Shown one piece after another: positions 1 through 9,067 of a DNA stretch of 64,000 nt. The notes beneath the pieces are model-generated. The model was not told the origin of the DNA. It searched no databases and saw nothing but the letters and a program-made list of their open reading frames with translations. Each line of letters starts with the position of its first letter. Positions within the stretch are counted from its first letter, which is position 1. The DNA is from Kaistia defluvii (GTDB lineage: Bacteria > Pseudomonadota > Alphaproteobacteria > Rhizobiales > Kaistiaceae). Made by a program: the position numbers and the translations under genes. Location of the stretch: positions 1 through 64,000 of the forward strand of contig NZ_JAPKNI010000006.1 in the NCBI RefSeq assembly GCF_026343955.1, in the 5' to 3' direction.

Positions 1-105
1 AATTTCCTGCGAAAAGCGAGCCCATCCGCCGCATGGATGCCACGATCCTGGCGGGGTTGTCGGTACCGCCTTCGATCCCTACTAAAGGGGCAACGGAGAA
101 GAGCC

Positions 106-1449
106 ATGACCGCGCTGCCTGACCAGTCCCGCCTTGTTGAAACCGCCGCCAAGCTCGTCGAGGCCGCGAAGCGGGCCGGCGCGGATGCCGCCGACGCCGT
201 CGCGTTCCGGCGCATCGGCCTTTCGGTCGATATCCGCAATGGCGCCGTCGAGGAGACGGGGCGTTCCGAGGGCGACGAACTGGCGTTGCGCGTCTTTGTC
301 GGCAACCGCCATGCCAGCGTCTCGACCAATGGCCTTTCGCCCGCCGACGAGCTGGCGATTCGCGCGGTCGCGATGGCGAGGGTGGCGCCGGAAGATCGCT
401 TCGCCGGCCTCGCGCCGGCCGATCGCCTGGCGAAGTCGTTCCCCGATCTCGACCTGCTCGATCCCGCCGCGCCCTCGGTCGAGGACCTGATCGATCGCGC
501 GACGCGGGCCGAGCAGGCCGCGCTCGCCGTGCCCGGGATCGCCAAGTCGGGCGGCACCTCGGCCGGCTGGTCGCTGTCCGGCGCCGTGCTGGTGACGTCG
601 CATGGCTTCACCGGCGCCTATATGGGTTCGCGCCACAGCGTCTCCGCCACTGCCATCGCCGGCGAGGGCACCGGCATGGAGCGCGACTATGACAGCGCTT
701 CGAAGATCCACGCCTCCGATCTGCCGGACGCGGCCGAGATCGGTCGCCGCGCGGCCGAGCGGGCCGTTCGCCGGCTGAACCCGACCCAGATGCCGACCGG
801 CAGCGCCACGGTCGTCTACGATCCGCGCGTCGCGGTCAGCCTGCTCGGCCATCTCGCCGGCGCCGTCAATGGCAGCGCCATCGCCCGCAAGACCAGCTTC
901 CTGCAGAAGGCGCTGGGCGAGGCGATCTTCGCGCCGGGCATCCGCATCACCGACGACCCGCTGCGCGTGCGCGGCCTCGCCTCGCGGCCGTTCGACGGCG
1001 AGGGCGTGGCGGTCGAAGCGTTCGACCTGATCGCGGACGGGGTGCTTCAGCGCTGGTTCCTCGACAGCGGCACGGCGCGCGAGCTCGGCCTCGAAACCAA
1101 TGGCCGCGCGGTCGGCGGCGGCAGCAACCCGCATCCGAGCGCCACCAACCTGACGCTGCTGCCCGGCGACAAGACGCCGGCCGAACTGATCGCCGACATC
1201 GGCGACGGGCTCTATGTCACCGAACTGATCGGCCATGGCGCCAATGGCGTGACCGGCGACTACAGCCGCGGCGCCGGCGGCTATCGCATCCGCAACGGCC
1301 AGCTTGCCGAGGCGGTCAGCGAGATCACCATCGCCGGCAACATGCGCGACATGTTCCGCCGCCTGCTCGTCGCCAACGATCTCGAATACCGCTACGCCTT
1401 CAATTCGCCGACCGTCGCCATCGAGGGCATGATGATTGCCGGGCGCTGA
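106..1449 (+). CDS. pmbA: TldE/PmbA family metalloprotease subunit
   Basis: A 447-residue protein that matches PmbA (TldE), the non-catalytic partner of TldD in the heterodimeric protease that processes ribosomally made peptides such as microcin B17 and degrades CcdA in E. coli. It lacks the HExxxH zinc motif seen in the TldD of this window (34938-36362), as expected for the E subunit. The C-terminal half has the glycine-rich stretch (GHGANGVTGDYSRGAGG) typical of the family. An in-frame start exists at 37, but ATG 106 follows GGAGAAG and gives the usual length. It is the first gene of a tight plus-strand run; the next gene starts 4 bases after its stop. Family known, substrate here unknown. 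Confidence 0.93.
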   Translation: MTALPDQSRLVETAAKLVEAAKRAGADAADAVAFRRIGLSVDIRNGAVEETGRSEGDELALRVFVGNRHASVSTNGLSPADELAIRAVAMARVAPEDRFAGLAPADRLAKSFPDLDLLDPAAPSVEDLIDRATRAEQAALAVPGIAKSGGTSAGWSLSGAVLVTSHGFTGAYMGSRHSVSATAIAGEGTGMERDYDSASKIHASDLPDAAEIGRRAAERAVRRLNPTQMPTGSATVVYDPRVAVSLLGHLAGAVNGSAIARKTSFLQKALGEAIFAPGIRITDDPLRVRGLASRPFDGEGVAVEAFDLIADGVLQRWFLDSGTARELGLETNGRAVGGGSNPHPSATNLTLLPGDKTPAELIADIGDGLYVTELIGHGANGVTGDYSRGAGGYRIRNGQLAEAVSEITIAGNMRDMFRRLLVANDLEYRYAFNSPTVAIEGMMIAGR

Positions 1450-1453
1450 CATC

Positions 1454-2269
1454 ATGCCGGACCGCGCCGCCGATCTGGCGCTGCTGGTCGCGGCGGCGCG
1501 CGAGGCCGGGCAGATTGCGCTCGGCTATTTCAAGCGCGACCCGAAGGTCTGGACCAAGGGCGCCAATTCGCCCGTCACCGAGGCCGATCTCGCCGCCAAC
1601 CATGCCCTGCATGCGACGCTGACCGCGGCGCGGCCGGATTATGGCTGGCTGTCGGAGGAGAGCGCCGACACGCCGGATCGCCTGGACCGTCGCCGCCTGT
1701 TCGTCGTCGACCCGATCGACGGCACGCGCGGCTTCATCGACGGCAACCCCGACTGGTGCGTCTCGGTCGCGCTGGTCGAGGATGGCGCGGCGGTGGCGGC
1801 GGCGCTGTTCGTGCCGGCGCGCGAGGAGCTGTTCGAGGCGACCGCCGGCGGCGGCGCCCGCCTCAATGGCGACGCCATCCGCGTCAGCGACCGCCAGGCG
1901 CTGGAAGGCGCGCGGATCGCCGGCCCGGCGCGTCATTTGCGCGCCATGGCCGGGCACGGCATGGACCCGCGCGAGCGGCGTTTCACGCCCTCGCTCGCCT
2001 ATCGCTTCGCGCTGGTGGCCTGCGGTCGTGTGGACGTCGCCACGGCGCGTCCCGGCGCCTATGATTGGGATCTTGCGGCAGTGGACCTTTTGGTGCAGGA
2101 AGCAGGCGGAACGCTGCGCGATCTCGAGGGCGCGCCGCTTCGTTTCAATGACGCGATACCGCGTCATCCGGCCCTGATCGCCTCGACGCCCGGGCTCGCT
2201 TCGGCGGCCATGGCCATCATCGCTGAAGCCGAGGCCGCGCATGAGGCTTCGGGCCCCGGCGCGCCTTGA
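1454..2269 (+). CDS. 3'(2'),5'-bisphosphate nucleotidase CysQ-like (inositol monophosphatase family)
   Basis: A 271-residue inositol-monophosphatase-fold enzyme. Metal-binding signatures are visible: EES near residue 70, DPIDGTRGF near 83-91, and WDLAAVDLLVQEAGG near 205. These are the family motifs binding the Mg ions and phosphate. CysQ-like members hydrolyse PAP to AMP after sulfate assimilation, but the same fold includes inositol and histidinol phosphatases, so the substrate is inferred. ATG 1454 is preferred over the TTG at 1436, which overlaps pmbA. In rhizobia such a gene commonly precedes the DUF4170-DUF374-waaA-lpxK genes, as here. Confidence 0.85.
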   Translation: MPDRAADLALLVAAAREAGQIALGYFKRDPKVWTKGANSPVTEADLAANHALHATLTAARPDYGWLSEESADTPDRLDRRRLFVVDPIDGTRGFIDGNPDWCVSVALVEDGAAVAAALFVPAREELFEATAGGGARLNGDAIRVSDRQALEGARIAGPARHLRAMAGHGMDPRERRFTPSLAYRFALVACGRVDVATARPGAYDWDLAAVDLLVQEAGGTLRDLEGAPLRFNDAIPRHPALIASTPGLASAAMAIIAEAEAAHEASGPGAP

Positions 2270-2307
2270 GCGTGCCTTATCGGTTAGGACTAGGAGACGG
2301 CGGCATC

Positions 2308-2544
2308 ATGCCTGGAACGGACAAGCAACTCCTGCATCTGGTGTTCGGCGGCGAGTTGAGCTCGGTCGGAACGATGGAGTTCTCCGACCTGTCGAAGCTC
2401 GACATCGTCGGCATCTACCCCAACTACAAGACCGCCTATGATGCCTGGAAGAAGGCGGCGCAGGGTTCGGTCGACAGCGCCCAGACGCGCTATTTCATCG
2501 TGCACCTGCACAGGCTGCTCGACCCCGACGCAACGGCGGGCTGA
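2308..2544 (+). CDS. DUF4170 domain protein
   Basis: A 78-residue soluble protein without signal peptide or membrane segment. It carries the DUF4170 pattern: a short beta strand (LHLVFGGEL), then IVGIYPNYKTAYDAWK and a C-terminal FIVHLHRLLDP. Function is unknown. It belongs to a conserved alphaproteobacterial neighbourhood between the CysQ-like phosphatase and lipid A genes, so a role in envelope lipid synthesis is an inference from position only. ATG 2308 was chosen; an in-frame extension to 2266 would overlap the upstream gene. Confidence 0.85.
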   Translation: MPGTDKQLLHLVFGGELSSVGTMEFSDLSKLDIVGIYPNYKTAYDAWKKAAQGSVDSAQTRYFIVHLHRLLDPDATAG

Positions 2545-2627
2545 GCCGACGCCTCCGCGCCCACGGCGCTGCTGGCGGGAAATGAAAACCGCCGCGATTG
2601 CGGCGGCTGGAAGGGACAGATCGTATT

Positions 2628-3368
2628 TTGGCGGATTCTCAGGCCAAGAGGCGCGCCAAGCGCCCCAGCCTCCTCAAGAGGATTGGAACGTCGGACCAGG
2701 TCACGCGGCTGGCCGGCCGGAGCGCGGCGGCCTATCTGCGCTTTGTCCGCCGCACCAGCACGCTGGAGTTCGAGCCGAGCGAACCCTACGAATTCTTCGG
2801 CCACCTGCTGCCGGGCATCGTCGCCATGTGGCACGGCCAGCACCTGATGGTGCCGTTCATCCGCCGCGAGGGCCATGACGTCCGCGTCATGATCTCGAAG
2901 CACCGCGACGGCGAGATCAACGCGATCGCGGCCGAGAGCCTTGGCCTCGGCACGGTCCGCGCCTCGGCTGCCCGCTCCTCGTCGCGCGTCATCGAGAAGG
3001 GAGGCCTGCGCGGCTTCCTGGAAATGAAGGCCGCTCTGGCGCAGGGCGCGACGGTCGCGATGACCGCCGATCTGTCCAACCAGCGGTCGCGCCGCGCCGG
3101 CCCCGGCATCATCAAGCTGGCGCGCGCCTCCGGACGGCCCATCGTGCCCGTCGCGGTGGCGACCAGCCGGCATTTCGTCATCAAGAACTGGGACCGCACG
3201 ACGGTCAACCTGCCTTTCAGCAAGGGCATCTGCGTCTTCGGCGTGCCGATCTACGTGCCGGCGGATGCCGACGATGCGCTGGTCGAGCAGAAGCGGGTCG
3301 AGCTCGAGGACGAACTCAACCGCGTGACGGAGCGGGCTTACCAACGCGTCGGCAGGCCGAATGTCTGA
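2628..3368 (+). CDS. DUF374 lysophospholipid acyltransferase-like protein
   Basis: A 246-residue protein of the DUF374 group related to LPLAT acyltransferases. The catalytic HX4D-type site corresponds to MWHGQHLMVPF near residue 68, followed by SKHRDGEIN and TADLSNQRSRRAGPG. The family is thought to transfer acyl chains to lipid A or another lysolipid. The start is a TTG (MADSQAKRR) preceded by GGAAGGGA 11 bases upstream; another TTG at 2598 lacks a good ribosome site. Its stop overlaps waaA by 8 bases, so the two are translationally coupled. Exact acyl acceptor is unknown. Confidence 0.87.
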   Translation: MADSQAKRRAKRPSLLKRIGTSDQVTRLAGRSAAAYLRFVRRTSTLEFEPSEPYEFFGHLLPGIVAMWHGQHLMVPFIRREGHDVRVMISKHRDGEINAIAAESLGLGTVRASAARSSSRVIEKGGLRGFLEMKAALAQGATVAMTADLSNQRSRRAGPGIIKLARASGRPIVPVAVATSRHFVIKNWDRTTVNLPFSKGICVFGVPIYVPADADDALVEQKRVELEDELNRVTERAYQRVGRPNV

Positions 3369-4680
3369 GCGCGGCGGAGCGGCCCTAACCGCCTATCGAC
3401 TGGCTGGTTACGTCGCTTTGCCGCTGGTGCCGCTGCTGCTCGCCTATCGCACGGCGAAGGGCAAGGAAGATCGCTCCCGCCGCCAGGAGCGCTATGGCCG
3501 CGCGACGCTGAAACGGCCGACCGGCGCCCTGGTCTGGGTTCACGCCGCCAGCGTCGGCGAGACCAATGCCGTGCTGCCGCTCGTCCGCCGTATCGTCGAG
3601 GAAGGAATGAACGTGCTCTTCACCACGGTGACGGTGACGAGCGCTGCGGTGGCCGAGCAGCGCCTGCCGCGCGGCGCGTTTCATCAATATTCGCCGCTCG
3701 ACATCACGCCCATCGTCAATCGCTTTCTCGACCACTGGAAGCCGGATCTCGCCATATCGGTCGAGTCCGAGATCTGGCCGACCAAGATGAGCCGGCTTGT
3801 CGCCCGCAATGTGCCGCAGATCTTCGTCAACGCCCGCATGTCGGAGCGCTCCTTCAAGCGCTGGAACAAGGTCGAGGCCGGCAAGGGCGGGCTGTTCGGC
3901 AAGGTGACGATGGCGCTCGCCCAGAGCGAGGGCGATGGCGAACGGCTCGCAGCGCTCGGCGTCCGGGACGTGCGCGTCACCGGCAATCTGAAGTTCGACG
4001 TTCCGCCGCCGCATGCCGCTCCGGAATTGGTCGAGGAAGTCCGTCGCGCCGTCGAAGGGCGCTCGGTCTTCGTCGCCGCCTCCACGCATGAGGGCGAGGA
4101 GGAGGGGATCGCCGCGGCGCACCGCGTGCTCCGCCACCGCCGCGCGGAACTCCTCACCATCATCGTGCCGCGCCACCCTGTGCGGGGTCCGGCGATCCGC
4201 GACATGCTGGCCGCCAAGGGGCTGGACGTGGCGATGCGCAGCGCCGGCGAGCCGATCACGCCGAAGACCGACATCTACCTGGCCGACACGCTGGGCGAAC
4301 TCGGCATCTTCTACCGCGTGGCGCCGATCGCCTTTGTCGGCGGCACGCTTGTGCCCGTCGGCGGCCATAACCCGATCGAGGCGGCGCAGCTCAACGTCGC
4401 GATCCTGCACGGGCCGCATGTCCACAATGCCGCCGAGATCTATTCCGCCCTCGACCGCACCGGCCGGGCCGAGGTGATCCGCAGTTCCGAGCAACTCGCC
4501 AAGGTGCTCGGCGACCTCTTCGCCGACCCGAACGCGATGCGGCGGCGCGCCACCAAGGCGGCCGAGGCCCTGGCGCCCTTCACCGGCGCGCTCGACGCGA
4601 CGATGCGGGCGCTCGTGCCTTATCTGGAGCCGCTGGCGATCACCGCGCGGCTGCGGGAACGCGAGGGATCGCCGCGATGA
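3361..4680 (+). CDS. waaA: 3-deoxy-D-manno-octulosonic acid (Kdo) transferase
   Basis: A 439-residue GT30 glycosyltransferase that adds Kdo from CMP-Kdo to lipid IVA at the inner membrane. Visible features are an N-terminal membrane anchor (residues ~8-27), the acceptor-site motif VHAASVGETNA (~59-69) containing the catalytic Glu, SVESEIWP, and the C-terminal nucleotide-binding GGTLVPVGGHNPIEAA. ATG 3361 overlaps the DUF374 stop and the gene's own TGA overlaps lpxK ATG, so the three genes form one coupled unit. Length is normal for the family. Confidence 0.96.
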   Translation: MSERGGAALTAYRLAGYVALPLVPLLLAYRTAKGKEDRSRRQERYGRATLKRPTGALVWVHAASVGETNAVLPLVRRIVEEGMNVLFTTVTVTSAAVAEQRLPRGAFHQYSPLDITPIVNRFLDHWKPDLAISVESEIWPTKMSRLVARNVPQIFVNARMSERSFKRWNKVEAGKGGLFGKVTMALAQSEGDGERLAALGVRDVRVTGNLKFDVPPPHAAPELVEEVRRAVEGRSVFVAASTHEGEEEGIAAAHRVLRHRRAELLTIIVPRHPVRGPAIRDMLAAKGLDVAMRSAGEPITPKTDIYLADTLGELGIFYRVAPIAFVGGTLVPVGGHNPIEAAQLNVAILHGPHVHNAAEIYSALDRTGRAEVIRSSEQLAKVLGDLFADPNAMRRRATKAAEALAPFTGALDATMRALVPYLEPLAITARLREREGSPR

Positions 4681-5693
4681 TCCGCCCGCCGCGCTTCTGG
4701 TCGTTGCAGCGGCTTTCGGTGCCATCCCTGCTTCTGGCTCCCGTGTCCGGCCTCTATGGCTGGGTGGCGGGCCGGCGGATGCGCCGCAAGCCGAAAGCGA
4801 CCGCCGCCGTTCCCGTCATCTGCGTCGGAAACTACGTCGTCGGCGGTGCCGGCAAGACGCCGACGGCACTGGCGCTCGCCCGCATTGCCCGCGCCCAGGG
4901 TCTCAATCCCGGCTTCCTGACGCGCGGCTATGGCGGTTCGGCGCGCGAGCCGCTTCTGGTCGATCCCAACCTGCATGATGCGGCCCGCGTCGGCGACGAG
5001 GCGCTGCTGCTTGCCGAGGCTGGGCCTGTCGTCGTCTCGCCGGACCGTCCGGCGGGGCTGCCGCTGCTGGAGCGGGCCGGCGTCGACCTGATCATCATGG
5101 ATGACGGTTTCCAGAACCCGTCGCTGCACAAGGACCTGTCGTTGATCGTCGTCGATGGTGCGACGGGAATCGGCAATGGCCGCGTGTTTCCGGCCGGGCC
5201 GTTGCGGGCGCCGCTGCGCACCCAGATGATCCGCACCGACGCGGTGCTGATCGTCGGTGACGGCAAGCCCGGCGATCGCATCGTCCGTCGCGCCGCGCGG
5301 GCCGGCAAGATCATCCTGAAGGCGAAGCTCGAGCCGGCCGCGATGCAGGTCTGGGGACCGCGCTCTTTCCTCGCCTTCGCCGGCATCGGCAGGCCGGAAA
5401 AATTCTTCAACACGCTGGACCGCGCCGGCGTGCCGCTGGCCGACGTCAAGGCGTTCCCCGATCATCATGCCTATACCGCCGAGGACGCCCGCAAGCTGCT
5501 GGCCCGGGCCGATGCCGAGACGCTCGACCTGATCACCACGAGCAAGGATCACGCCCGCCTCGCGCGCCAGGAAGGCGACCTCGCCCGGCTGCGCGAACGG
5601 ACGCGGGTGTTCCAGGTGCGGATGCATTTCGACAACGAAGCCCGCATCGCCGCCCTGATCGCGGAGACGGTGCGCCGGGTCGCGACTCGGTAG
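4677..5693 (+). CDS. lpxK: tetraacyldisaccharide 4'-kinase
   Basis: A 338-residue LpxK, which phosphorylates the 4' position of the tetraacyldisaccharide 1-phosphate to give lipid IVA. The protein shows the N-terminal hydrophobic stretch, the P-loop variant GGAGKTPT (~57-64), and MDDGFQNP around 141, whose Asp is part of the catalytic site. ATG 4677 overlaps the waaA stop in an ATGA arrangement. It is the last gene of the operon and is followed by a short palindrome. Confidence 0.96.
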   Translation: MIRPPRFWSLQRLSVPSLLLAPVSGLYGWVAGRRMRRKPKATAAVPVICVGNYVVGGAGKTPTALALARIARAQGLNPGFLTRGYGGSAREPLLVDPNLHDAARVGDEALLLAEAGPVVVSPDRPAGLPLLERAGVDLIIMDDGFQNPSLHKDLSLIVVDGATGIGNGRVFPAGPLRAPLRTQMIRTDAVLIVGDGKPGDRIVRRAARAGKIILKAKLEPAAMQVWGPRSFLAFAGIGRPEKFFNTLDRAGVPLADVKAFPDHHAYTAEDARKLLARADAETLDLITTSKDHARLARQEGDLARLRERTRVFQVRMHFDNEARIAALIAETVRRVATR

Positions 5694-5711
5694 AGCCCTC
5701 GCATTTCGTCG

Positions 5712-5730
5712 CCTCTCCCTCAGGGAGAGG
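5712..5730. repeat. CCTCTCCCT palindrome after lpxK
   Basis: A perfect 9-base inverted repeat, CCTCTCCCT and AGGGAGAGG, around a single base. It sits between convergent lpxK and the FAD oxidase gene. No T-run follows on either strand, so it is more likely a dispersed intergenic palindrome than a classical terminator. Related copies occur at 34878-34906 and 62337-62357. Confidence 0.7.
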
Positions 5731-5773
5731 TCAGCTCGGCCCGGCCCGAGAAATACGCGAAGGCTGGAAGCGG

Positions 5774-7201
5774 CTAGCTTCGCAGCATTTTGCCCGGGTT
5801 GAGGATGCCGTTGGGATCCAGCGCCTGCTTGATCGAGTGCATCATCGCCATCGCCACCGGGCCCTTGGCCGCAGGCAAAAGGTCGCGCTTCAGGCGGCCG
5901 ATGCCGTGTTCGGCCGAGATCGAGCCATTGTAGCGCGCGACGATGCCGTGGATCAGCGCGTTGACCTCGTCCCAGCGATCGAGGAACGCCTGCTTGTCGG
6001 CGCCGACCGGCTGGGAAATGTTGAAGTGGATGTTGCCGTCGCCGAGATGGCCGAAGGGCACGGGCCGGCAGCCGGGAATGAACGCCTCGATCGCCGCGAT
6101 CGCCTCGTTCAGGAAGGCCGGGACGCTGGCGACCGGCACCGAGACGTCGTGCTTGATCGAGCCGCCCTCCGGCTTTTGCGCCTCCGACATGCCATGCCGC
6201 ATCCGCCAGAACATGGCGCGGTCGGCGAGCGACTGGGCGATCGCCGCGTCGGCGACGACGCCCTGCTCGAAGGCGGTGCCGAGAATATCCTCGATCGCCG
6301 CGCGCGCCGCCTCGTCCGAATGGCCGGAGGAGATTTCGAGCAGCGCATACCAGGGCGCCACCGTGCCGACCGGGTCGCGGGAGCCGGGGATATGGCGCAG
6401 CACGAAATCGACGCCGATGCGCGGCATCAGTTCGAAGCCGGTGAGGTCATGGCCGGCGCGGTCGCGCGCCAGATTGAACAGGGCGAGCGCCGCGGCGGGG
6501 TCGGCGAGCGCCGCGAAGGCGACGGCCTGGCCCTTGGGGCGCGGATAGAGCTTGAGGACGGCGGCGGTGACGATGCCGAGTGTGCCTTCGCCGCCGATGA
6601 ACAGCTGCTTCAGGTCATAGCCGGTATTGTCCTTGCGCAGCGCGCCGAGCCCTTCCCAGATCCGGCCATCCGCCAGCACCACTTCGAGGCCGAGCACCAG
6701 GTCGCGCATGTTGCCATAGGCGAGCACGGCGGTACCGCCGGCATTGGTCGAGATGTTGCCGCCAATCCGGCATGAGCCTTCCGAGCCGAGCGAGAGCGGA
6801 AACAGCCGCCCGGCTGCCTCGGCGGCGCTCTGCACGTCGGCGAGGATCGCGCCGGCTTCCGCCGTCAGCGAATAGCCCTCGGCATCCACGGCGCGGATCC
6901 GCGTCATGCGGTCGAGCGAGAGGACGATCTCGGTGCCGCTCGAATCGGGAACCTGGCCGCCGACCAGCCCGGTATTGCCGCTCTGCGGCACGATCGCGGT
7001 GCGCGTCTCGTTGGCGAGCGCGAGTATGGCGGAGACTTGGCCAACCGTCTGCGGACGAAGCACCAGCGGCGTCTCGCCCAGATATTTGTCGCGCCATTCC
7101 ATCCGGTAGGGATGGGTCGCTTCGGGGTCGGTGAGGGCGCCGCCCGGGCCGACCAGGGCGGCGAAGCGGGCGAGAAGGTCTGGCGTCGGATGGTTCAGCA
7201 T
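5774..7201 (-). CDS. FAD-linked oxidase, D-2-hydroxyglutarate/D-lactate dehydrogenase type
   Basis: A 475-residue flavoprotein of the GlcD/D2HGDH group. The N-terminal PCMH FAD-binding domain (~35-210) holds PQSGNTGLVGGQ and SLGSEGSCRIGGNISTNAGG. The C-terminal FAD-oxidase domain holds HLGDGNIHFN and ends with EHGIGRLKRD and DPNGILNPGKML. Such enzymes oxidise a D-2-hydroxy acid and pass electrons to the respiratory chain or an ETF; the substrate cannot be fixed from sequence. Start ATG at 7201 (MLNHPTPD) is chosen because the 52-residue upstream extension is basic, Pro-rich and unlike the family. Confidence 0.88.
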   Translation of the reverse strand: MLNHPTPDLLARFAALVGPGGALTDPEATHPYRMEWRDKYLGETPLVLRPQTVGQVSAILALANETRTAIVPQSGNTGLVGGQVPDSSGTEIVLSLDRMTRIRAVDAEGYSLTAEAGAILADVQSAAEAAGRLFPLSLGSEGSCRIGGNISTNAGGTAVLAYGNMRDLVLGLEVVLADGRIWEGLGALRKDNTGYDLKQLFIGGEGTLGIVTAAVLKLYPRPKGQAVAFAALADPAAALALFNLARDRAGHDLTGFELMPRIGVDFVLRHIPGSRDPVGTVAPWYALLEISSGHSDEAARAAIEDILGTAFEQGVVADAAIAQSLADRAMFWRMRHGMSEAQKPEGGSIKHDVSVPVASVPAFLNEAIAAIEAFIPGCRPVPFGHLGDGNIHFNISQPVGADKQAFLDRWDEVNALIHGIVARYNGSISAEHGIGRLKRDLLPAAKGPVAMAMMHSIKQALDPNGILNPGKMLRS

Positions 7202-7372
7202 GATGGCAGGTTCGATCCTTGCTTGGCGACAAGCAGGATACCCGGCTCGCGGCTCCGGTTGGAAGCGGCATGCGCGGTCAAAAAAAGCCGGCCTGCAGGA
7301 GCAGGCCGGCGAGGACGGGCTTGGTTCTTTATGGGGTGGCGCGATTGCTCGCGCCACCGGCTTCCTGCGCGG

Positions 7373-9067
7373 CTACCGGCGGCAGTTGTCCTGACCGGGC
7401 CGGCAATTGCGGTTTCGGTTCTGCGGCTGCCGATTTCGGTTCTGGTTGTTCGGCCGGGCATTCTGGTTCGGTCGCTGCTGCGGCCGGGCGTTCTGATTGG
7501 GCCGCTGCTGCGGCCGGGCATTCTGGTTGGGCCGCTGTTGCGGCCGGGCATTCTGGTTCGGCCGCTGCTGCGGACGAGCGTTCTGGTTCGGCCGCTGTTG
7601 CGGACGGGCATTCTGCGATGGCCGCTGCTGCGGACGGGCATTCTGCGACGGCCGCTGCTGCGGCCGGGCATTGTCCGGACGCGACGGACGGTTCGCCTCG
7701 GGCCGGTTCGGGCGGTTGGGCCGGTTCTCGGCACCCGGGCGTCCCGTCTCGGGACGGTTCGGACGCGAGTTCGCGGGCCGCTCGGGCCGATTCGGCCGTC
7801 CGGTCTCGGCGCCGGGACGTTCCGGGCGAACGTTCGGCCGGTTCGGACGACCCGATTCCGTGCCGGGCCGCTCGGGCCGGTTCGGGCGACCGGTCTCGGC
7901 GCCAGGCCGATTTGGGCGTCCCGTCTCGGTGCCGGGACGGTTCGGACGGTTGTTGTCGCCGGGCCGGTTCGGCCGGTTGTTGTCGCCGGGCCGGTTCGGG
8001 CGGTTGTTGTCTCCGGGACGGCCGGGGCGATTGTTGTCGCCAGGACGACCGGGGCGGTTGTTATCACCGGGGCGGCCATTGTCGGGGCGACCGGGACGGT
8101 TGGGCCGATCGGGGCGATTCGGCCGGTCCGGCTGCCAGGCGCCGGGCGGGCGCGGCCGGTGCGGCGGACCGGGACGCCAGCCGGGGGTGCCATGCCAGTG
8201 ATGCGTGACCCAGACATTGTTCCAGCCGCGATTGTTCCAGCCCCAGCGGTTGTTCCAGGCCGAGCCGACCAGGATCGCCGTGCCGAAGACCAGCGCGCCC
8301 GTGGCGGCGGTGGTGAACACATCGGCCGAATTGTAGACGGGGACGTAGATGCGCTCCGGCTGGGCCGGGGCGATCGAGATCACGCGCGGCGCGCTCGAAG
8401 TCGCCGGCTCGACGGTGACGACCTGCTGCGGCGTCGTCTTCAGATTGCCGACCTTCTCCGCCTGCGCGCGCAGGAGCTGGATGACGGTGGCGACGTCCTC
8501 AGGCTGGCGGTCGAAGGCGAAACCGAGCGACTCGGTCCAGTCTTCATGCTCGACCAGCATCTCGATAACCGACGGGAAGCGCATCAGCGCGACGACCGGC
8601 GCGTCGAGGCCGAGCTTCTCGGCTTCGGTATAGTTCTCGTCGGCGACGGCCTTGGGATTGGCGGCGAGCCAGTCATCGGCCTTGAGAAGCTGGTCCGGCA
8701 GCGTGCTGGCCGAAAGCACCAGCGCGAGCAGCGGATCGGGATAGAGCGCGATCGGGCCGAGCAGGAATTCCAGATCCGAGACCGTGTAGAGATCGGCGTC
8801 CTGGTCGGCGGTCGATGCCGCCGCGGCCTCCGCCGCGCCCGGCACCTGGTCGGGGAGGGCGGGGGCAGATCGCGGCGCTTCGGGAGCTGCCGGCGTTTCA
8901 GCCGCCGGCGCCGTCGTCGCGTCGCTCTGCGCCAGCTTGACGGGGGGCGTCAACGTCTCGGCGAGAACCGGATAGATTGTCGTCGACCAGCCGAATATGG
9001 CGGCGACTGCCAGTCGGGAATAGTTGCCCGTTCCAAACCAGACCTTGTCTTTCAAGCGTGGCGCCAC
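7373..9067 (-). CDS. DUF3300 envelope protein with long repetitive Pro/Arg/Asn tail
   Basis: A 564-residue exported protein. A GTG start at 9067 follows AGGAGGG; a signal/anchor segment lies at ~17-37. An Ala/Pro linker is followed by the DUF3300 domain (~95-260; FLLGPIALYPDPLLALVLSAST), a WNNRWGWNNRGWNN patch near 270-285, and about 270 residues of disordered sequence. The tail contains PGDNNRP(G/N)R units and then seven 10-residue NARPQQRP(S/N)Q units, ending in a short segment with two Cys. Function of DUF3300 is unknown. The tail is highly basic and could bind anionic cell-surface polymers; this is inference. The gene stands alone, divergent from fabI. Confidence 0.87.
   Translation of the reverse strand: MAPRLKDKVWFGTGNYSRLAVAAIFGWSTTIYPVLAETLTPPVKLAQSDATTAPAAETPAAPEAPRSAPALPDQVPGAAEAAAASTADQDADLYTVSDLEFLLGPIALYPDPLLALVLSASTLPDQLLKADDWLAANPKAVADENYTEAEKLGLDAPVVALMRFPSVIEMLVEHEDWTESLGFAFDRQPEDVATVIQLLRAQAEKVGNLKTTPQQVVTVEPATSSAPRVISIAPAQPERIYVPVYNSADVFTTAATGALVFGTAILVGSAWNNRWGWNNRGWNNVWVTHHWHGTPGWRPGPPHRPRPPGAWQPDRPNRPDRPNRPGRPDNGRPGDNNRPGRPGDNNRPGRPGDNNRPNRPGDNNRPNRPGDNNRPNRPGTETGRPNRPGAETGRPNRPERPGTESGRPNRPNVRPERPGAETGRPNRPERPANSRPNRPETGRPGAENRPNRPNRPEANRPSRPDNARPQQRPSQNARPQQRPSQNARPQQRPNQNARPQQRPNQNARPQQRPNQNARPQQRPNQNARPQQRPNQNARPNNQNRNRQPQNRNRNCRPGQDNCRR
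7463..7672 (-). repeat. seven 30-bp tandem repeats inside the DUF3300 gene
   Basis: Residues ~466-535 of the DUF3300 protein are seven consecutive copies of NARPQQRPSQ or NARPQQRPNQ (two S-type, five N-type), each 30 bp at DNA level with a few synonymous changes. A less regular 9-residue array (GDNNRPGRP and GDNNRPNRP types) lies just upstream at about 7945-8080. The perfect in-frame period suggests copy-number change by replication slippage. Confidence 0.85.

Noticed and set aside
82-1455. Long minus-strand reading frame opposite pmbA
   Set aside because: Arg/Ala/Gly-rich antisense translation of a well-supported gene; an effect of high GC.
7463-7672. Regular repeats suggesting a CRISPR array
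   Set aside because: Units are contiguous with no spacers and encode a repeating peptide in frame.
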